Positions 8,253 to 18,000 of a stretch of DNA of 64,000 nt are shown one piece after another. This stretch comes from an uncultured Isosphaeraceae bacterium. GTDB lineage: Bacteria; Planctomycetota; Planctomycetia; Isosphaerales; Isosphaeraceae. The stretch is from positions 434,001 to 498,000 of the forward strand of contig CAMFLR010000005.1 of assembly GCA_945957605.1 (NCBI GenBank), in the 5' to 3' direction. The translations under genes were made by a program, and so were the position numbers. Each line of letters begins with the position of its first letter. The stretch's first letter is position 1. The notes below the pieces were generated by a model. That model worked only from the letters and a program-made list of their open reading frames with translations. It was not told the DNA's origin and searched no databases.

Positions 8253-9155
8253 CTAAGCCGCAAGGGACTCGACTGCCGGAGCGAAGACGCGCGCCCCCTT
8301 CGGTGCCGGTGGAACGCGGCCGCTAATGTCTCTCCTGAGACGCTCGGATAGGCGTCCGAAGATCGAAACACGGTTCGTGGTCTGTTCTCTCATGGGCGTT
8401 CGCGAAAGCGCAGTCATGACGACGAGCACTGCAAGATAGCCAACCGCCGCAGCGCCGAACGGTCCAAGATCAAAGCAGCAAAGGCGATACGTCACCAGGA
8501 ACGCGACCATTCCCAGGTTGCCACGTGGCATGGATCTGGCCAACCGGCAGACCGCACCCGGCCCGCGCTCCATGTGCAGGGTTACCAGCACGGCGAGTGA
8601 CATCGCCGGAAATGTTGCGAAGAGTCCCGCCCAGAGAGGGCCGGCCCAGCCGCGAAACGCGCGGATCGCCAGGAGAAAGATGGCGGGGACCGCTGTACGT
8701 AAGATGAAATGATGCCGTGATTTGTGAAGCACCGCATTGGGATGCGCGGTCGGAATCCTTCCTGCCACCCAACAGCCAGCGACGACTCCGAGAACGCTCA
8801 CGAGAAATCCGCCCGAGGCTCCAACCTCAGGAAGTCCGCGCAGCAAGATCGCCATCGCGACAAATCCAAGAATGCCGCAGGCCGCCGACCCTGCGACTCC
8901 CCGGCGCCGTCCCAGCGCCCACGCATAACAGAGCGGCAAAGTCGTCGCCGCAACCAATCCCAGCAAACCGAGTTCCGCCGCCTGACCGGCCTCGGCAACT
9001 CCACGCTCGCAGCCTCCGCCCACGAGCAACACAGCCGTTGTGCTTGGCATACCAAGCACGATTGCCCCCCAGCGAGGGCCAAGACGATCCCCGACGACCC
9101 GAACCACGTGGGTCATCGTCATTAAAACCGCCACCTGAATCCAAGGCCAACTCAT
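8253..9155 (-). CDS. Multi-pass membrane protein of unknown function
   Basis: A 300-residue hydrophobic protein with roughly eight membrane segments. I chose ATG 9155 (MSWPWIQVAVLMTM), since upstream in-frame residues are polar and not protein-like. Visible features are a conserved-looking GMPSTTAVLLVGGG segment and, in the second half, LFATFPAMSLAVLVTLHMERG. The FPA/GMPS motifs in two halves suggest an internal duplication of a transporter-like fold, but no family is recognised with confidence. The C-terminal ~40 residues are Arg-rich and cytoplasmic. It lies 95 bp upstream of the sigma factor gene on the same strand, so the two may share a transcript. Confidence 0.7.
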   Translation of the reverse strand: MSWPWIQVAVLMTMTHVVRVVGDRLGPRWGAIVLGMPSTTAVLLVGGGCERGVAEAGQAAELGLLGLVAATTLPLCYAWALGRRRGVAGSAACGILGFVAMAILLRGLPEVGASGGFLVSVLGVVAGCWVAGRIPTAHPNAVLHKSRHHFILRTAVPAIFLLAIRAFRGWAGPLWAGLFATFPAMSLAVLVTLHMERGPGAVCRLARSMPRGNLGMVAFLVTYRLCCFDLGPFGAAAVGYLAVLVVMTALSRTPMREQTTNRVSIFGRLSERLRRDISGRVPPAPKGARVFAPAVESLAA

Positions 9156-9189
9156 TCGTGGCTCCTGCCGCGCGCAAGCCGCAGAAGCA

Positions 9190-9209
9190 CAATGGGTTAA
9201 AACCCATTG
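9190..9209. repeat. Short perfect hairpin upstream of membrane protein gene
   Basis: CAATGGGTT (9190-9198) and its exact complement (9201-9209) are separated by 2 nt. It lies 35 bp upstream of the membrane protein start and downstream of the ferrochelatase stop. It may be a small REP-like hairpin or part of a leader. Confidence 0.5.
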
Positions 9210-9390
9210 CGCTGAGCGTCCCATCCATCGCGACCCGCATGTGTCCAAGGTGCCGAGCTAAGTACGCACTTTATCTATCGGATGATGTTCTGGGTAAACT
9301 TGAACGTCTGGGTAAAATTGTTTGAGAATTGTGGTGGCGTAGTTTAGCGGCGACTTTTCTGATGAGTTAAGAGGTGCGGGCTCGTTGCGC

Positions 9391-10446
9391 TCAGAATGTG
9401 GGGCGAGCGGCGGGTCTTGAAGGTGCGGGGCAGCAATCGAGCGGGCAGACGTCATGGCTTGGCTCGAATTGGCCGACCGCTTTGCGCTCCGCGGAGAGGC
9501 CGAGGCGTTCGGCGACCAGATCGACGAACATTTCGACGAATTGCGGATGCGTGCCCACAGTCGCCGAGCGCACCATGTTCAGCCCGAGCGATTCGCAGGC
9601 GTGCTTGGCTTCGTCGTCGAGGTCGTAAAGCACTTCCATGTGATCGGAGAGGAAGCCGATCGGGTGGACGATGACGTCGCGAATACCTTTGGCGGGAAGA
9701 GTTTTGAGGTGGTCGACGATATCGGGATCGAGCCAGGGATCGCTCGGCCGACCGCTTCTACTTTGATAGACGAGGTCCCAGCGCTCGGGCGAAACGCCAA
9801 CTCGCTCGGCGACGAGCCGGCAAGTCTCGTGAAGCTGCGCGGCGTAGTCTGATTGATTCGCCACGACGGTGGGTATGGAGTGCGCCGTGAAGGCGAGATG
9901 GAGTTCGTTTCGGCGTTCGGCCGGTACCTGATCGAGCGCTGCGAGCACGCGCGAAGCGTTCGATTCGATGAAGTCAGGATGATTGTAAAATACGCGGAGT
10001 TTATCGATCTCTGGCGCTTGCGGGCCTACGGCTTCCCGTGCCCGAATCAAATCCTCGCGGTATTGCCGGCAGCCGGAATAAGAACTGTAGGCAGAAAGAA
10101 CGATTGCGAGCGCCCGTTTGATGCCATTGTTCGTCATCTCTTGCACGGTGTCGGCGAGCATCGGGTGCCAGTTGCGATTACCCCAGTATATTGGGAGCCC
10201 AATTCCCTTGGCTTGAAGCGCAGGAGTGAGAACTGCGATCAACTCGCGAACCTGAGAATTGATCGGGCTCACGCCGCCGAAGTGGTAGTAATGCTCGGCG
10301 ACCTCGAGCATCCGCTCGCGCGGCACGTTTCGGCCACGCAGAACGTTCTCGAGAAAGGGAATGACATCGTCCCTGTGCTCCGGGCCGCCAAATCCCACGA
10401 CAAGAAGCGCATCGTAAACCGGCCCAACCGACGCTTCGCTATTCAT
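9391..10446 (-). CDS. hemH: Ferrochelatase with putative [2Fe-2S] cysteines
   Basis: A 351-residue protein of the ferrochelatase family, which inserts Fe2+ into a porphyrin as the last or near-last step of heme synthesis. Visible landmarks are the N-terminal LLVVGFGGPEHRDDVIPFLENV, the HYYHFGGVSPIN segment, AHSIP with the catalytic-region His189, and YQSRSGRPSDPWLDPD. Four cysteines are placed as in actinobacterial enzymes: C126 in SYSGCRQY and C334, C338, C339 in the C-terminal CPLDCCP. In actinobacteria such an internal cysteine plus a C-terminal cluster binds a [2Fe-2S] centre. Whether the substrate is protoporphyrin or coproporphyrin cannot be read from the sequence. The gene stands alone; no other heme gene is in the window. 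Start at ATG 10446. Confidence 0.93.
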   Translation of the reverse strand: MNSEASVGPVYDALLVVGFGGPEHRDDVIPFLENVLRGRNVPRERMLEVAEHYYHFGGVSPINSQVRELIAVLTPALQAKGIGLPIYWGNRNWHPMLADTVQEMTNNGIKRALAIVLSAYSSYSGCRQYREDLIRAREAVGPQAPEIDKLRVFYNHPDFIESNASRVLAALDQVPAERRNELHLAFTAHSIPTVVANQSDYAAQLHETCRLVAERVGVSPERWDLVYQSRSGRPSDPWLDPDIVDHLKTLPAKGIRDVIVHPIGFLSDHMEVLYDLDDEAKHACESLGLNMVRSATVGTHPQFVEMFVDLVAERLGLSAERKAVGQFEPSHDVCPLDCCPAPSRPAARPTF

Positions 10447-11660
10447 GCCACCCCGCCTTCAACTCCGCTCGCGACTCCTCGCAATACCCTCCTGTTATAG
10501 CCTCCCGGCGACCCAATTGGCGAGCCGCCCGAATCGTTACAGTTTTTGCGTTGTCTTCACTCGTTCTGATCGGTTTCGTAACAATAGTGTTTCTAATTGG
10601 TATCATGAAGGGTTAAAGCCAAACGTCGTGTTTTTTAGCTTCAGTTCATCTTCATTCGGATGAATAATATAGCGTCTGTGACATGGTGCATGCGAGCAAG
10701 CGAGAGAAGATTGTCGAGAAATTATGCGAAATCGCTCGCCTTATCTTAAAACATATTAAAAATAAGCTATGTGAAGAATTAAGCAGTAATGTGATTGTAT
10801 TTCGTCAAAAAATCGCGGAAACTGAGGGAAAAAATCAACTTGTCATCGATCGGCCTTGGCATTTCGGTGTCGCCGGACTAATCTGGGGAACACCGCCCAG
10901 AGCCACACTTCGCCATCAAACGGCAAGAGTGAAAACTGCGAACGAAAGGGGATGATCGCGATAATCTCGCCGACCGACTAGGCAAAGACTTTCCCTGTTT
11001 TGCGCAGTCGAATCATGAATTCTGTTACTTGGCGCCGGTTTGGCCTGTGCGCGGTGCGCAGCTTCGTCTTTAATATGCGTGGCAGAATGCAATTCGTCAG
11101 ACCTTCTCAGGCATGACATCTCGTTTAGGATGCGCAGTCTGGTGAATTCTGGCAACATTTGCGTTTTGGCAGAGACAGAACAGTTGGCTATGCGTAGGCC
11201 TTCTGTTGAAATGGTTTTTCCTGATTCCACAAAGGTCATTTTTTACGCAGATTACCTGGTCAAACCTCTACGACTGACCTGGCGTCGTTTGCGTCCAGTG
11301 ATTTATTTGTCGGAAACTTTCTGCTTTCACGCCCCCATGGCCGCATTTTCGTGACGTAGAGTTATCCCCCCTAACTTTGCTCGCATAAACACCGCATAGC
11401 GAGGTTTTTGATCCTATACGTCTGATATGAGCCGTTGTAACTCTGGCCTTTGCCAGAGCGGCGGTTCGCTATTGGCCTGTGCGAAGCACGCGGTTCTGCG
11501 GTGCTTCAAGTTTTCCGGTCGCAACAGATTTCGCGTCTGAAGGGCGCGCGATTTGTTGAACGGCAGGGGAACGCGTCGGTGGCAGTTGGCCGTCGCGGAG
11601 ATGCGACGGATGCAATAGACGACAGTGGCGGGGGATTCGAGAAACGAACTTCGGGGTACG
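10447..11660. other. AT-richer gap with no convincing gene
   Basis: About 1.2 kb between hemH and the beta-helix gene. The first half (about 10500-10850) is clearly richer in A and T than its surroundings. Several short frames exist on both strands, but none has a ribosome site or a recognisable product, except for the weak candidate at 10683-10955. This may be decayed or recently acquired DNA, or a long regulatory region for the following gene. Confidence 0.6.
10683..10955 (+). CDS. Doubtful small ORF in AT-rich gap
   Basis: A 90-residue frame whose first 55 residues look like a charged amphipathic helix (EKIVEKLCEIARLILKHIKNKL) and the rest like random translation. No Shine-Dalgarno sequence precedes ATG 10683. 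It could be the remnant of a longer gene. No family is recognised. Confidence 0.2.
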   Translation: MVHASKREKIVEKLCEIARLILKHIKNKLCEELSSNVIVFRQKIAETEGKNQLVIDRPWHFGVAGLIWGTPPRATLRHQTARVKTANERG

Positions 11661-13784
11661 ATGATGGAAATTCGTAGGTGTAAGAGCCGCGGCGTGGTCG
11701 CTTTAGCGGTTCTCTTCGGCTTAACCGTGGCGTCGACGGTTGACGCTGCCTCGTACACGACCGTTCGCTCTGGAGCATGGAACGCTACGGGCACAGCAGG
11801 ACCATGGACCGGAAACCCGACGATCGCTCCGGGTACGCCCCAGCGAATTCTGTCGATCACAACCAGCCCAAGTGGCCAGCTTCGGCTCACGCTTGTCGGC
11901 CAGTTCACACCCGCCTGGGCCGTGAATGACAACCTCACACTATCGAACGCAACCACGCCTTTCTCAGCCGTCAACAGCGCCCCCCACACGTTCTACACCG
12001 TCTCCGCGGTTTCGACCACGACGACTCCGGGAGCGACGGTTCTTGACCTGAACGCCCCCTCCATTCTCCCCTCAATCGCTCCGCCGCCCGGTCTTGCAAC
12101 CGCAACGCGGTTCGACGCTGTCACGATCAACACTGGCCACACAGTCAATGTTACGTCAAATACTGCAGTTGGGCGGATGCTTTCGGCAGGAATGTTCGAC
12201 CTCACGATCAACGGCTCGCTCGTTGTCGGCAACGGCGTTGATTTCGTCGTCCGCACCGGAATTTTCCTCGCCGGCAATCTGACGCTCAGCCCAGGCTCAA
12301 CCTTTGAATACGACGGTCCGGTCGGCAGCTCGTTCTACACACGAGTTACCGCTGGTTCGAGCGTGCTGGCGGCCGGCAACTCGGGCGAACGGATCACGAT
12401 CAAGGGAAGCAATCCGTCAACCACCACTCAGGGCTTCCTGAACTACGGTACGGCGTCGAGCCTTGTTTTCCAGTACGTTGACTTCATCAATCTCGCCACG
12501 GCCGTCTCCGTCTCGGGTGCCGAGCCCAACGTGGAGGTCTCGAACTCGACATTCCAGGGCTGCAAAGCCACGCCGTTCTCGCAAGGCCCGATGACCGCGG
12601 CGGCCAACTTGCTGTTCCAGTCGAACAGCTTCACTGGCACGTCATCCACGACGGCTGCGATGTTCAACGCCGGCCCAGCAGTCTCGCCCAGCGCGAGCGG
12701 CCAGCGCGTGATTGACGGGTGCTCGTTCGACAAGCTCGTGAACTTCAATTCGAGCGGCTCGAACAATAGCGGTGCGAACAACTTCTCGATCACCCGGTCG
12801 TACTTCAACACCGGCATCTCGATCAATGGTCCCGGCCCATGGGCTGCGTTCGACCAGAACGTGTATGTCCAGCAGCCGAACCAGGGGCCGCTGATTTCGC
12901 TCGGACCGATCACGAATTCGATCTTCGTGACCGATGCTCCCTCGGTCGCCGACCCCAACGTGATCACGATCCGCTCGATTTCGCCGCCTGTGAATGCGGT
13001 CAAAGGTTGCATTTACCAGGCGAATTGCCTCTACAACAACGCCGCGTTCACGTTCGCTCAGAACCTGAACCCGACCAGTCCGATCACCACCGCGATGACC
13101 GGCAACATCATTCTGCCGAACATGAACGCGGCCTGGCCTGGCGCCTCGGCTTCGCTGTTCATCTTCGTGACGTCGAATCCCAACGTGCAGGCCTCGGTCG
13201 AGCACAACACCTGCGTGGTCGATACCGGCCGTGCGTTTGTCGGCATGGTCTTCATGGGTGACGGTAGCTCGGGCGCCTCGGCAGGCCAGCTCACGAGCCT
13301 TCGCTCGAACATCGCCTACGCCTTCAAGCCCAGCGCTTCGTCCAGCAGCCACAATGGCTTTGTGCTGCTCGACGCTTCGGTTACGAATCCCGTGATCGAT
13401 CCCAAGATGGTGGGCTACAACGGTGGGTTCAACCTGACGGCAAGCGCCCGTTCGGCCAACACGACCGCTTTGGGCTATCTCTCGGCGGGCACGGGGCTGT
13501 TCTTCAAGGCCAACCAGACGCCCATGGCCGAATCAACCGACGTTGATGAGGATCCGGCGTTCGTCGATCGGACGCGTGACCTGTCTACCGCCTACACTGG
13601 CTTCTTCAAGGCCACCACGACCGGTACAGCCGTCGGCGACTGGCGTGCGAGCATCGCCGCTCTGGCCGCCGATCCGACCCGCACCCAGTCCCTGATCGAC
13701 TGGATCAAGGCGGGCTGGACCCCAACCAACCCCGACTTCCTGGGCGGTGCCCACGATGGCGGTAATATCGGCGCGGCTCCCTGA
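11661..13784 (+). CDS. Secreted right-handed beta-helix protein
   Basis: A 707-residue exported protein. The signal peptide (KSRGVVALAVLFGLTVASTVDA) favours ATG 11661 or the adjacent ATG 11664. The mature protein is rich in Ser, Thr, Asn and Gly and consists of short beta-strand turns of the kind seen in parallel beta-helices, for example FDLTINGSLVVGNGVDFVV and GIFLAGNLTLSPGSTFEYD, later NVEVSNSTFQGC and RSYFNTGISING. The early part also resembles a G8-like domain (VTINTGHTVNVTSNTAVGRML). The end carries EDPAFVDRTRDL and HDGGNIGAA, typical of planctomycete beta-helix proteins. A role as an adhesin or polysaccharide-acting protein is possible; no catalytic residues can be assigned. A strong terminator follows directly. 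Confidence 0.8.
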   Translation: MMEIRRCKSRGVVALAVLFGLTVASTVDAASYTTVRSGAWNATGTAGPWTGNPTIAPGTPQRILSITTSPSGQLRLTLVGQFTPAWAVNDNLTLSNATTPFSAVNSAPHTFYTVSAVSTTTTPGATVLDLNAPSILPSIAPPPGLATATRFDAVTINTGHTVNVTSNTAVGRMLSAGMFDLTINGSLVVGNGVDFVVRTGIFLAGNLTLSPGSTFEYDGPVGSSFYTRVTAGSSVLAAGNSGERITIKGSNPSTTTQGFLNYGTASSLVFQYVDFINLATAVSVSGAEPNVEVSNSTFQGCKATPFSQGPMTAAANLLFQSNSFTGTSSTTAAMFNAGPAVSPSASGQRVIDGCSFDKLVNFNSSGSNNSGANNFSITRSYFNTGISINGPGPWAAFDQNVYVQQPNQGPLISLGPITNSIFVTDAPSVADPNVITIRSISPPVNAVKGCIYQANCLYNNAAFTFAQNLNPTSPITTAMTGNIILPNMNAAWPGASASLFIFVTSNPNVQASVEHNTCVVDTGRAFVGMVFMGDGSSGASAGQLTSLRSNIAYAFKPSASSSSHNGFVLLDASVTNPVIDPKMVGYNGGFNLTASARSANTTALGYLSAGTGLFFKANQTPMAESTDVDEDPAFVDRTRDLSTAYTGFFKATTTGTAVGDWRASIAALAADPTRTQSLIDWIKAGWTPTNPDFLGGAHDGGNIGAAP

Positions 13785-13810
13785 TCGCGACGGTAAGAAG
13801 CTGTGAACTT

Positions 13811-13858
13811 GCAACGACGCGTGCGAACTTCAATGCTTCGCACGCGTCGTTGCGTTTT
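13811..13858 (+). terminator. Strong rho-independent terminator
   Basis: A perfect 17-bp stem (GCAACGACGCGTGCGAA at 13811-13827, complement at 13837-13853) with a 9-nt loop is followed by GTTTT. It lies 27 bp after the stop of the beta-helix gene. Confidence 0.9.
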
Positions 13859-13967
13859 CGAATCGTCCCGCAATTCGATTCCAACGTGAGTCGGTGCTAA
13901 TCTGTTAGTATTGCGATCACGATGTCGTGTTCCGATGATTCGGCATGAGTTGCGTTCCAGATCGAGC

Positions 13968-14879
13968 ATGAACACCCAGGCAAAATCGACCGCGCCGGTC
14001 GCGAATATCGCCCAGGCTCTGATTCGCCTGATGCGGCCCGAGCAGTGGACAAAGAATGTCTTCGTGCTCCTGCCGATTCTGTTTGGTCACAAACTTGGCG
14101 TGACGGTTGTGCCGCCCGCGCTGCTGGCGTTCGCCTGTTTCTGCCTGCTTTCAAGTGCGATTTACTGCATCAACGACGTGTTCGACGCCCCCGCCGATCG
14201 TCTTCATCCGCGTAAAAGGCTGCGGCCGGTCGCGTCAGGTGTTGTCGGTCCTTCAACGGCGATCGCCTTTGCGATACTGCTTTTCGTTCTCGCGTTCTCG
14301 CTCTCATTTCTTTTGCCTGTGCGCTTTCGCTGGATCGCCTGCGTTTATGTCGCGAACAACTTTGGCTATTTCCTGCTCTTTAAGCGATTGGTCATTCTCG
14401 ACGTCTTGATCGTTGCGATTGGTTTTGTGCTCCGCATTTTGGCTGGCTGCGCGGCGGTTTCGATTGTTGCATCGTCATGGATTATCGTCTGCGGTTTTTC
14501 CCTGGCGATGCTGCTCGGGTTTGGCAAACGGCGACTCGAACTGACGGCCGATCGCGTGACGCCAGCCTATCGCCACGCGCTCGAGTCATATGATGAAGCC
14601 AAGCTCGACACGTTGATGGCGATCACCTCGTCGCTCTGCCTCATGTCATATATGCTCTACACGGTTTCTCCCGAAACCGTCGCCCGTCACCAAACCGACA
14701 ATCTTGTCTACTCAGTTCCGATCGTTGCGTATGGTATCTTTCGATTTCTCTTCAAAGTGCGCGAAGGCGGGCACGATGGCCCCGATGAACTACTTCTCAA
14801 GGATCCAGTGTTCAGCCTGATTGTGCTTGTTTGGCTGATCATGGTCGCGGCGATTCTTGCGTGGCCGCATTTTGGTTGA
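13968..14879 (+). CDS. UbiA-family prenyltransferase, decaprenyl-phosphate phosphoribosyltransferase-like
   Basis: A 303-residue integral membrane protein with about eight or nine membrane segments. The UbiA signature is clear: INDVFDAPADRLHP (Mg2+-binding NDxxD-x3-D) followed by KRLRPVASG. A second polar loop is GFGKRRLEL. The N-terminal LIRLMRPEQWTKNVFVLLP and the C-terminal EGGHDGPDELLLKDP are characteristic of the UbiA subfamily that includes decaprenyl-phosphate 5-phosphoribosyltransferase, which transfers phosphoribose to a polyprenyl phosphate. In mycobacteria this feeds arabinan synthesis; in planctomycetes the product is unknown, perhaps a lipid-linked pentose for surface glycans. 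No partner epimerase genes are adjacent. The start at ATG 13968 removes 19 unlikely residues from the longest frame. Confidence 0.82.
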   Translation: MNTQAKSTAPVANIAQALIRLMRPEQWTKNVFVLLPILFGHKLGVTVVPPALLAFACFCLLSSAIYCINDVFDAPADRLHPRKRLRPVASGVVGPSTAIAFAILLFVLAFSLSFLLPVRFRWIACVYVANNFGYFLLFKRLVILDVLIVAIGFVLRILAGCAAVSIVASSWIIVCGFSLAMLLGFGKRRLELTADRVTPAYRHALESYDEAKLDTLMAITSSLCLMSYMLYTVSPETVARHQTDNLVYSVPIVAYGIFRFLFKVREGGHDGPDELLLKDPVFSLIVLVWLIMVAAILAWPHFG

Positions 14880-15069
14880 GCGCGTCTGATGCGCGAATGA
14901 ATTCGGTGACGACGGACAGACCCTGTGTTGTCGAGCCGGCTCGCTGGTTATAATTGTCAGATAACTTGCGGTGTACTGGACATGTCTTCAGGCGTGGGGT
15001 TTTCGCCTGGGGTCGACGTTCGCCGCAACCCGCCGATTGACCTTCCTTGCTCGCCTGGAAACTCTCCCG

Positions 15070-18000
15070 ATGAAGATCCAACTCCAGCCGCCGCCGGGAA
15101 TGCGCCTCGCGTTCGCCGCGGTGATTTCATCGCTTGCGATTGTGGCGAATGTGCCCATGGCCGCCCGTGCGGCCGACGGCGACAATCACGCGCGAATCGC
15201 CGGGTTGTTCGGACGCGACAATCTCATCGCCTGGTGCATCGTGCCGTTCGACTCCAAGAACCGGCCGCCCGAAGCTCGGGCCGAAATGCTCCAAAGGCTG
15301 GGATTCAAGCATTTCGCCTACGACTGGCGTGGCGAACACATTCCTACGTTTGACGCCGAGGTCGATGCACTCGCGCGACACAAAGTTGGGCTCGATGCCT
15401 GGTGGGTTGCCCCTGGAGAATTGAACAAGGACTCGCGTCTGATTCTTGATGTGTTGGCCCGCCACAAGGTGAAGGCTCAACTCTGGGTGCTGCTTGACTT
15501 CGGTGCCGACCGCGTCACTGGGGATGAGCAAAAGCGTCGCGTCGCTGCCGCGGTCGCGAAGCTGAAGCCTCTGGCGATCGAAACCAACAAGATCGGCTGC
15601 ACGCTGGGACTTTACAACCACGGCGGCTGGTTCGGGGAGCCCGAGAATCAAATCGAGATCATCGAAGCACTCAAAGCGGAAGGCGTGAACAATCTTGGGA
15701 TCATTTATAACTTGCATCACGGGCACGATCATCTCGATCGCTTCCCTGCGCTTCTTACCAAGATGAAGCCGTATCTGCTGTCGCTCAACCTCAACGGCAT
15801 GGAGCCGAACGGCGACAAAGTCGGCAAAAAGATTCTGCCGCTGGGGCAAGGCTCCCTCGACTTGGGATTGCTCAAAACGATCATCGCGAGTGGTTATCAA
15901 GGGCCGATCGGCATTCTCGGCCACACGAACGACGATGCAGAAGAACGCCTGAAGGACAACCTCGACGGCCTCGACTGGCTTGTGCCTCAACTCGAAGGCA
16001 AGCCCGCTGGACCGAAGCCCACGCCGCGCACCTACAAGCCCGACGTGAAAAGCACATCAACGGCCGCGCCCATTGGCGTGGCCGAGTTGATCGCCGCAGC
16101 GCGAGCGAGCGGCAATCCTGCACGCGGAGCCGACGTGTTCGCCTCCGCGCGGTTCGGCTGCTTGAGCTGTCACAAGATCGGCACTCAGGGCGGCACCGTG
16201 GGCCCCGACCTCACCGAGGTTGGCAAGTGCCTCACACCCGAGTTGGTGGCCGACGCACTCATCGAGCCGCAGAAGCAGGTCGTGCCGGCGTATCGCTCGT
16301 TCGCAGTCGCACTCGCTGACGGTCGCACGCTGCAAGGTTACAAGTTGAGTGAGAGCGACAGTGGCATTGTTTTTCGCGACGCCGCGAGCAACACAACCCA
16401 CACTCTTGCTCGGGGAGACATCGAAGAAATCCGCGAACGCGGCTCGCTGATGCCCGACGGTTTACTTAGCGCGATGACGAACACCGAACGAGCCGACGTT
16501 GTGCGTTTTTTGATGGATCTTGGCAAGTCGAACGATGTGAACGCAAATCTTTTGCTCTCCCGCTCTCATCTTCCTGCAACATTTCCGTATGAAAACAAAC
16601 CTTTGCTCGTACGTTCTTTTCCGAATTATGTTCATCCTGTAAACCGTGAACGCATCTACGATTTCTATCAAAAAGAAGCCGACTATTTTTCCAAGCAACC
16701 CGTTGTTCCCGCGATTTTGCCGCAATTTCCCGGACTGGACGGCGGCGTGCAAGGGCACTGGGGGAATCAGAACGAGGAAGTTTGGAAGGACGATCGCTGG
16801 AATCAGACCGAGCTAGGTAGCGTGCAATCCGGTATATTTCGAGGCGCAGGCATAACCATTCCCAAGGGCGTCTGCGTGCGGCTGGGTGATCTGGCGGTTT
16901 GCTTCAACCCAGAAACGCTCTGCTACGAGGCGCTTTGGAAAGGCGGATTCGTCAAGTTCTCGAACGTGCGGCACGGATTCATGGACGGCCTGAATCTGGC
17001 GGGAAATCCCCTGCCCCGCCCTGAAGGCAAGAAGCCGGAAAAGCCGTTCATTTATCGCGGATTTTACCGCCACGAAAAGGGCGTGATCTTTGCCTATCGT
17101 CTCGGCGATGTCGAAATGCTCGACGAGCCACGCAACGAAGGCGGCAAGTTTGTGCGGATCGTCGCCCCCGCCGCAACGCACCCTAGCGCTTCGAAACTGA
17201 AAGGCGGACCATCGCAGTGGCCGCAGAAGCTTGAAACGCGGGCCAGAACCGGCGCAACTTCGCCCTACGCCGTCGACACGATCGAGCCGCCTTTCGAGAA
17301 TCCCTGGAAGGCGCTGATGTTCTTTGGCGATCACGATTTTCTGCCCGACGGTTCAGCGCTCATCTGCACGATGCAAGGGGACGTCTGGCATGTCGAAGGG
17401 CTCGACGCCGGCCTGAACAACGTCACCTGGCGACGATTCGCATCGGGTTTGAGCCACCCGCTGGGACTTGTCGTCGTCGACGGCGTTGCACACGTGCTCG
17501 GCCGCGATCAGATCACCCGCTTGCGCGACGTCAACGGTGATGGCGAAGCCGATTCTTATGAGTGTATGACAAACGCCTACGTCACGTCTCCAAATGGTCA
17601 CGACTTTATTTGCGGCCTCCAGCGCGATGCAAAGGGCAATTTCTACACAGCGTCGGGCAATCAGGGAATTCTTCGCATTAAGCCCGATGGTAAGACGATC
17701 GACGTAATCGCCACCGGATTCCGTAACCCCGACGGCTTGGGGCTTTCACTCGACGGCGTCATCACGGTTCCCAGTTCCGAAGGCGAATGGACCTGTGCCT
17801 CAATGGTCGCCGAAATTCGCGAGGGTGGACACTACGGCTACGGCGGTCCCAAAGACGGCAAGACGCCTGATCTGCCACTCGTCTACATGCCGCGCGGGCT
17901 CGACAATTCCAGCGGTGGCCAGGTGTTCGTGACGAGCGACCGCTGGGGACCGCTCAAGGGCCAGTGCATCCACCTTTCATTCGGCGCAGGGACCGCGTTC

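Noticed and set aside
11040..11354. Small plus-strand frame in the AT-rich gap, and its minus-strand counterpart 10916-11239
   Set aside because: Neither has a ribosome site, a signal or a protein-like pattern; both are kept only as part of the described gap.
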